NCBI GenBank assembly: GCA_025455725.1
Contig: JALOLY010000005.1
Span: 1 to 28,012 of the forward strand
Length of the DNA: 28,012 nt
Reading direction: 5' to 3'
Source: Amoebophilaceae bacterium
GTDB taxonomy: Bacteria; Bacteroidota; Bacteroidia; Cytophagales; Amoebophilaceae
The position numbers were made by a program, and so were the translations under genes. The notes below the pieces were generated by a model. That model did not search any database and had not been told where the DNA came from. It saw nothing but the letters and a program-made list of their open reading frames with translations. Below are positions 23,441-28,012 of the stretch, piece by piece (the stretch's first letter is position 1; every line of letters begins with the position of its first letter).

Positions 23441-25058
23441 AACCTTGTAGTCTGTTGTGGTAGTATAGCAAAGTGCCTAGATCTTGGGTGATAACATCAC
23501 CTGCTTGGTTTTGGAGTAAAGGTCTTTTGCTGTGGTAAAGACCCAAGTTATTAAGCCCCTGCTGGACCAAAGTGTCTAGGCTCTCTGTTGGCAAAGAAGG
23601 CTCCACCTGTAACCTTCCCGCTTTGTACAGATCAAGGATAACCACTCTCAAGTGGGCAAAGGCAAGTTCTAGCTTTACATAAGGGATCACAAGCTTTTCA
23701 AGAGGGAGCTGTAACAAAGCCTGGAAGGAAAGTGCTGCATGCTGCTGCTTGAAAAGCTCAAAAGCGACAAAAGCCAACAAATGGCTAGCAAGTACACAGT
23801 TGACCTTGTAGTAGGCCTTGACGATAGCCTTACCCAACGCTATGGTGGCGTTTTCATACTGCTTTCCGACAGCCATGGTGGTTCCTATATCCAAGAGTTG
23901 CTGGTAAGTATCCACATACACCCCCCGGGTATTATAGCTATGACCCGCTTCATCCACTGCATTGCCCAGCAAATCCATGGCCTGCCCAATAGACACAAAG
24001 ACACTGGAGTCTTTGGTAAAAACGTTGTTAGCGAACTTGAGTAGCTCATGCGAAGAGGGAGTTCGTACGCAACACAATCCCTGATCAGCCAAGTAGTTTT
24101 TGATCAACCGCGGTGCTTCCAGCACACAATGGTAGTTAAGCACCACAGGCACGACAAAGATCTTGCGGGCAGCACGCCCCTGGTCTTGATAGGTGCGCTG
24201 CTGTGCTGCAAAAGCAGTGCCCAAAAGACCCAGCTTTAATTGCCGCTCTAGGGCACCTGATCGCGAGCGTGTGCCCCCAGGGTAGAATAGGCTATGGCAC
24301 CCCCACTGCAAGGCCAAACTTGAATACGTTTTGAGTGTAGTGAGGTAAGGCGAATTTTTTTTTCTACGGTCTACTTTGTAAGTACCCAGGTTGTTCAAAA
24401 AATAAGCAAAGAACCTACTATTGAACAAGTTGAGCCCTGCACCGTATACAAAATGAGGCAAGCCTAATACATGAATCACCCAGGCCATCAGGAGCGAATC
24501 AAGGTGACTAGCGTGGGTGGGTACCATGATCACAGTGCCTAGCTGGGCTAGTGCTCTGAGTTGCGTCACAGCTCCTGTGATATGAATTTTCTCTTGAAGC
24601 CGAGACTGCATCCTCCAAGGATTACGCACACCTTTAAGACTAATAGGGTTTAACAACCGTGCCAACGTATAGGTAACAGCCCGTTGTCCCAGTCGATAAT
24701 GCGAGATGCGAAACCTCCCCGCGATTTCATGGGCATAACGCTCGACAACTTCGTGTAAGATAGCTGGTAGCACTGTGCTGCTTTGGCCTTCTAAAGCGGT
24801 AATCAATTGCTTCCAAAAGGCTGCATCATCAGGAGGATCAACCTTCCAGGGTTTTTTTTCTATGCGCATAAGCTCCATCTCGGCAGTCTTACGAAGCATA
24901 GCTCGCAGGGCATCAGATTCTGGGTAAGTAGCCATCAGGGTCTGTACCGATGTAGCCATCACAGTCCGCACGAAGGCCCGGCGATGCTGGTTAAGCTGCA
25001 CCACAGGCCAGTCCCTATATTGGGGAATAATGGGAGCATATGGTTGCTTTTGGCGCAT
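23415..25058 (-). CDS. PlsB-like glycerol-3-phosphate/1-acylglycerol-phosphate acyltransferase
   Basis: A 547-aa protein with the PlsC/GPAT acyltransferase core. The catalytic HX4D box is H182-D187 (VPTHASHLDSLL). A glycerol-phosphate-binding block YKVDRRKKN lies near 227-235 and FYPGGTRSRSGALE (the 'EGTRS' motif, with Gly for Glu) near 258-271. The rest is helical, with no clear membrane span. It is longer than PlsC (about 250) and shorter than E. coli PlsB (807). Overlap with gpsA suggests that it acylates G3P at sn-1, but that is inference. ATG 25058 is chosen; the frame extends to a TTG at 25112. It is divergent from ybeY. Confidence 0.8.
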   Translation of the reverse strand: MRQKQPYAPIIPQYRDWPVVQLNQHRRAFVRTVMATSVQTLMATYPESDALRAMLRKTAEMELMRIEKKPWKVDPPDDAAFWKQLITALEGQSSTVLPAILHEVVERYAHEIAGRFRISHYRLGQRAVTYTLARLLNPISLKGVRNPWRMQSRLQEKIHITGAVTQLRALAQLGTVIMVPTHASHLDSLLMAWVIHVLGLPHFVYGAGLNLFNSRFFAYFLNNLGTYKVDRRKKNSPYLTTLKTYSSLALQWGCHSLFYPGGTRSRSGALERQLKLGLLGTAFAAQQRTYQDQGRAARKIFVVPVVLNYHCVLEAPRLIKNYLADQGLCCVRTPSSHELLKFANNVFTKDSSVFVSIGQAMDLLGNAVDEAGHSYNTRGVYVDTYQQLLDIGTTMAVGKQYENATIALGKAIVKAYYKVNCVLASHLLAFVAFELFKQQHAALSFQALLQLPLEKLVIPYVKLELAFAHLRVVILDLYKAGRLQVEPSLPTESLDTLVQQGLNNLGLYHSKRPLLQNQAGDVITQDLGTLLYYHNRLQGYALEKYIS

Positions 25059-25170
25059 AGACCGTGCAGTTTTGTAGCAATGGTGAGCCCATCTGCCGAA
25101 AGAGAGCCCCAAATAACGACAAAAAAACTGAGGCAGCCAATGTACCCCCGTAGCTCAGAACGGTTAAAAA

Positions 25171-25707
25171 ATGAGTAAGATTCGCTTCTTTTCTGAGGAA
25201 ACCCGCTTTGTACTGCCAGCTCCTGCTGAAACAGCCTCGTGGATTCAAGCAGTCATCCAGCAGGAAGGTTACGTACTAGCCCATCTTAACATTATCTTCT
25301 GTTCGGATCACTACCTACTCATCCAAAATAGACGCTACTTACAGCACGACACACTTACTGATGTGCTGACATTTGATTACGCAGACCAGGCGGGTATCAT
25401 AGAAGGTGATATCTATATTAGCATAGACCGTGTAAGAGACAATGCACAGACCTGGCAGCAGTCCTTTACAGAAGAGCTGCAAACCGTGATAGTGCATGGG
25501 GTATTGCATTTGTTAGGCTACGATGATCAGGCTCCAGAAGCCAAGGCCCTCATGCGTCAAAAGGAGACTGAATACATGGCCAAAAGGCAAGGCGCAACCA
25601 CTGTAGCTGATGATAGCGCCCATCAGGCAGCACACGCTTCACAGGCTGGTGACAAACGAAATGGGGAAGATATTCATCCATCAAGCGGGCTATGCAACCC
25701 GGACTAG
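25171..25707 (+). CDS. ybeY: Endoribonuclease YbeY (16S rRNA maturation/ribosome quality control)
   Basis: A 178-aa metal-dependent RNase. The family core is intact: DTLTDVLTFDY (about 60-70), EGDIYISIDRV (about 78-88) and the metal site HGVLHLLGYDD with H109, H113 and D119. E. coli has His at the third position; as I recall Asp is common there in Bacteroidota. The C-terminus extends about 40 residues beyond the usual end (from about residue 139) with a polar, low-complexity tail of no clear function. The start ATG at 25171 fits the family's short N-terminus. It leads a plus-strand group with nfeD 38 nt downstream. Confidence 0.9.
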   Translation: MSKIRFFSEETRFVLPAPAETASWIQAVIQQEGYVLAHLNIIFCSDHYLLIQNRRYLQHDTLTDVLTFDYADQAGIIEGDIYISIDRVRDNAQTWQQSFTEELQTVIVHGVLHLLGYDDQAPEAKALMRQKETEYMAKRQGATTVADDSAHQAAHASQAGDKRNGEDIHPSSGLCNPD

Positions 25708-25745
25708 CTAGGATACCACTGAGTGTTGTACTAAATTGGAATACC

Positions 25746-26198
25746 ATGAGCTACCTGGCAGAGACTTTGGAACTGACGAGCGTCGTGCGTGTCTTGGTCG
25801 CACACCTTCTCGCCGTGTTACAACCAGAAAGCGCCTCTTTGGGGCCCGTAGAGGACAATATACGCGCCACATTGGCGATACTGGCTGCGCTAGCAGGCAT
25901 AAGCGTTGTCCTGCTTGTGGGTGGGACATACCTGAGCAAGACACGTCTCTTTGGCCGCATGGCACTCTCTGAAGTACAAGCCGCCAACCGAGGCTACACA
26001 GCATGTACTTACCCCAACAGCCTTATAGGGCTGCAAGGCATTACTCAGACTCCTCTGCGCCCGTCTGGGAAAGCCCAGATTCATGGTGTGTGCTACGATG
26101 TAAAAACCCAAGGAACCTATGTAGCGCCTGGGATGACGGTAGTTGTTACTGATATAGCAGGTACCTCACTCACCGTTCAGGCCGTCAACGGAGCGTAG
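25746..26198 (+). CDS. Short NfeD-like membrane protein
   Basis: A 150-aa protein. A membrane helix lies at about residues 41-63 (ATLAILAALAGISVVLLVGG). The C-terminal beta-rich domain from about 95 (GLQGITQTPLRPSGKAQIHG and GTYVAPGMTVVVTDIAGTSL) is an NfeD-type OB-fold. The ClpP-like serine protease domain of long NfeD proteins is absent. Short NfeDs usually act with a stomatin/flotillin partner, and none is encoded in this window. The ATG at 25746 is preferred over upstream 25692, which would overlap ybeY. It lies 15 nt before nuoN and is probably co-transcribed. Confidence 0.75.
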   Translation: MSYLAETLELTSVVRVLVAHLLAVLQPESASLGPVEDNIRATLAILAALAGISVVLLVGGTYLSKTRLFGRMALSEVQAANRGYTACTYPNSLIGLQGITQTPLRPSGKAQIHGVCYDVKTQGTYVAPGMTVVVTDIAGTSLTVQAVNGA

Positions 26199-26213
26199 TT
26201 GTCGTGTGGCCCC

Positions 26214-27722
26214 ATGAACGACCAACTCGTCCTCCAACATGTACAAGACAATCTAGCCAGCTGGCCCCTGCTACTACCTGAAGTACTAGTGGTCATTGCA
26301 ATCGTGACTATACTGGTATGGTCGATTTTATTGCCTCGGTATCAGCACTACTGGCTCTTTCCTGTAGCACTTTTAGGTGTTTCTCTGGCCTGGTGCAGCA
26401 AGTATTGGCTGGGCAGCCAGCTGAAACCACATCAGACACTGCCCCTATTCCATCAACTTTTGGTACTTGATCCCTTAACTGTCTTCTTTTGCTTGCTTTT
26501 GCTTAGCATCGCACCATTCCTGCTGCTCCTTACGCGTCCCCGAGCATACCTACCCTCGAGAGCAGCCGACAGTCCAGCCTATGTAGTATTGCTATTAGGG
26601 TCACTGTTAGGCAGCTGCTTGTTGGTGATGGCTTTCCATTGGCTCACTATCTACCTAGGCTTGACGCTCCTATCTCTGACCTCGGCGCTACTGATAGGAA
26701 GCCACACAACACTACAAAGTGCAGAAGCCAGCCTAAAATACTTGCTCTACAGCATGACTACAACGGCTATGATGCTCTGGGGCATGGCTTATTACTACGG
26801 TCTGACAGGCACGCTGGCACTGAGCCTACCAGATGTAGCACCTAGTGGGCAGACTATCCCTGAGTATATCCTGTTAGCCATGCTCTTGCTTTGCCTGAGT
26901 CATATCTTTTTTGTATTCGCTACCGCTCCTTATCATTTTTGGGTACCTGACGTGTACCAAGGGGCTCCCACAGTTGTCGTCTCCTACCTGTCTACCGTAC
27001 CTAAACTGGCAACTGTAGCGGTCTTACTGCGACTTTTTCATCAATGTCTACCACAACTAGGTCCCGCGCTCTTGGAGCATGCCCAACAGGGCATGGCTGT
27101 GCTGTCTTTGCTAACCATCATAGTGGGCAATACTGCTGCCCTACTGCAAAACAACCTACAGCGGCTTATGGCGTATGGAAGTATAGCACAAGGTGGGCTA
27201 CTCATGGCGGGCATTGCAACCTCTTTGAACAGCCAAGTATGTATTCTGTATTATAGTGCCATCTATGGGGTCATGGGATTAGCTACTTGGGTGGGCATCA
27301 AAGTGCTACAACACCTCACAAACAGCGTGCACTTACAAGATTGTGTGGGGCTTGGTAGGCGGTTGCCCGTGCTGGGCAGTAGCATCACCGTGGTCATACT
27401 GTCCCTCATCGGATTACCCCCTACCGCAGGATTCACAGGAAAATTCTTGGTCTTTACAGCGCTTTGGGAGCATATACAACGCACTGGCAGCCCTCTGTTT
27501 GTGTCTTTGTTGGTAGTCGGCCTATTGGGCACTGTCTTGTCACTGTACTATTATCTCCAACTCCCTTATGTGTTATTCTGTAAGGCTGCCCGACTACCGT
27601 CCAGTACACGCAACGTGAACCAGACCGAATATGCTATCTTGTCGTGCCTTGCCATCTTACTTTTAGCAGGCTTTTTCGCTGCCGATAGCCTACTAAGAGT
27701 ACTCGGCAATTGGCTAGATTGA
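26214..27722 (+). CDS. nuoN: NADH-quinone oxidoreductase subunit N (divergent channel residues)
   Basis: A 502-aa, roughly 14-span antiporter-like subunit of respiratory complex I. Family motifs: DPLTVFF, ASLKYLLYSMTTTAMMLWGM (Lys175), APYHFWVPDVYQGAP (238-252), the broken-helix Lys264 (TVPKLA), NLQRLMAYGSIAQGG and GLPPTAGFTGKFLVF (Lys410). Two polar residues of the proton path differ. The Glu of the usual 'LGLELLSL' on TM5 is Thr151, and the His of 'SSIAH' is Gln326. ATG 26214 is preferred over the TTG at 26199. It is the only nuo gene in view; its neighbours are nfeD and ybeY rather than nuoM. NuoN is the best call; a derived Mrp/antiporter-like paralogue is the alternative. Confidence 0.85.
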   Translation: MNDQLVLQHVQDNLASWPLLLPEVLVVIAIVTILVWSILLPRYQHYWLFPVALLGVSLAWCSKYWLGSQLKPHQTLPLFHQLLVLDPLTVFFCLLLLSIAPFLLLLTRPRAYLPSRAADSPAYVVLLLGSLLGSCLLVMAFHWLTIYLGLTLLSLTSALLIGSHTTLQSAEASLKYLLYSMTTTAMMLWGMAYYYGLTGTLALSLPDVAPSGQTIPEYILLAMLLLCLSHIFFVFATAPYHFWVPDVYQGAPTVVVSYLSTVPKLATVAVLLRLFHQCLPQLGPALLEHAQQGMAVLSLLTIIVGNTAALLQNNLQRLMAYGSIAQGGLLMAGIATSLNSQVCILYYSAIYGVMGLATWVGIKVLQHLTNSVHLQDCVGLGRRLPVLGSSITVVILSLIGLPPTAGFTGKFLVFTALWEHIQRTGSPLFVSLLVVGLLGTVLSLYYYLQLPYVLFCKAARLPSSTRNVNQTEYAILSCLAILLLAGFFAADSLLRVLGNWLD

Positions 27723-27746
27723 GTCAAGCAGCGTGCCCTGTGAGCG

Positions 27747-27783
27747 CCTCTATCTGTAGATGCTTACATGCCTACAGAAGAGG
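27747..27783 (+). terminator. Hairpin after nuoN
   Basis: CCTCT (27747-27751) and CTGTAG (27754-27759) pair with CTACAG (27772-27777) and AGAGG (27779-27783), with a small internal loop between the two stems. There is no T-run. It is likely part of the 3' end of the nuoN transcript. Confidence 0.4.
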
Positions 27784-27849
27784 GATAACACATCCCATTT
27801 AAAAGAACCACGCAGCCATTTCTATCCTCCATAAAATTTCTTCGGCATC

Positions 27850-27881
27850 TTTGGATTTTATTGCTGGAACCTATAGCTTTA
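27850..27881 (+). promoter_or_regulatory. Candidate promoter of the right-edge gene
   Basis: TTTG (27850-27853), a 20-nt spacer and TAGCTTTA (27874-27881) match the Bacteroidota consensus with one mismatch in the -7 element and one extra spacer base. The predicted start is about 60 nt before the ATG at 27951. Confidence 0.45.
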
Positions 27882-27950
27882 CGACGCTTAGAGCTTAGAG
27901 ATTTAGAGGAATAGGTCGTTTTCAACAAACAGCAGTAAAAAACACAGTCT

Positions 27951-28012
27951 ATGAATAAAAGTACAAAGAGGACAGCGCTGGCACTAGGAAGTGCTATGGT
28001 GCTTTTCGCAAC
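27951..28012 (+). CDS. N-terminus of an exported protein (cut by window edge)
   Basis: An ATG at 27951 opens a frame that runs off the window after 20 codons: MNKSTKRTALALGSAMVLFA. A basic start followed by a hydrophobic, small-residue run is a signal peptide, so the product is probably periplasmic, outer-membrane or a lipoprotein. Nothing more can be said about its function. A candidate promoter lies at 27850-27881. Confidence 0.6.
   Translation, partial: MNKSTKRTALALGSAMVLFA

Noticed and set aside
25142..25167. tRNA-like string CCCCCGTAGCTCAG...GGTTA before ybeY
   Set aside because: It resembles the 5' half of a tRNA (acceptor/D-arm), but no anticodon arm, T-arm or matching acceptor strand follows. 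Probably coincidence or at most a small remnant.
1..28012. CRISPR arrays, rRNA genes, tmRNA, RNase P RNA, riboswitches
   Set aside because: Looked for in all gaps; no regularly spaced repeats or recognisable conserved cores were found.

Overview
The window looks like a chromosomal segment of a member of the Bacteroidota, probably Cytophagales-like. A host-associated lineage is possible but not shown. Three things point to the phylum. The tRNA/tuf operon starts with a perfect match to the phylum's promoter (TTTG, 19 nt, TAnnTTTG; minus strand, 17186-17156). Shine-Dalgarno sequences are scarce. YbeY carries Asp at its third metal-ligand position, which I recall as common in this phylum.

Left edge, 1-3771: the C-terminal end of an IS5-type transposase is followed by an AT-rich plus-strand cassette. 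The cassette holds a 40-codon peptide gene (552-674), a strong hairpin (681-714), a carboxymuconolactone-decarboxylase-fold protein (734-1135), an MFS exporter (1119-2417) and a free-standing protein with an HEAAH motif (2414-3454). The last resembles the aKG-HExxH peptide beta-hydroxylase family. The last three genes overlap by 17 and 4 nt, so they are probably translationally coupled. I read this as an undescribed RiPP-type (ribosomal peptide natural product) cluster; it is the most interesting part of the window.

Centre, 3772-17100, all minus strand: the classic translation/transcription superoperon. In transcription order it runs tRNA-Tyr, tRNA-Gly, tRNA-Thr, tuf, tRNA-Trp, secE, nusG, rplK, rplA, rplJ, rplL, rpoB, rpoC. 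Two of its proteins have unusual residues at functional sites. L11 has PSGT where thiopeptide-sensitive bacteria have PSPP. RpoC has Thr directly after the catalytic NADFDGD.

Right part, 17101-28012: a 960-bp gene-free divergent region is followed by a DcaP-like outer-membrane porin with a textbook terminator, a penicillin-acylase-family hydrolase and a small membrane protein. Next, on the minus strand, comes an overlapping plsB-like/gpsA pair that makes and acylates glycerol-3-phosphate. Then ybeY, a short nfeD and a nuoN separated from other complex I genes run on the plus strand, and a new secreted or lipid-anchored protein starts at the right edge. NuoN keeps its lysines but has lost a glutamate and a histidine normally found in the proton path.
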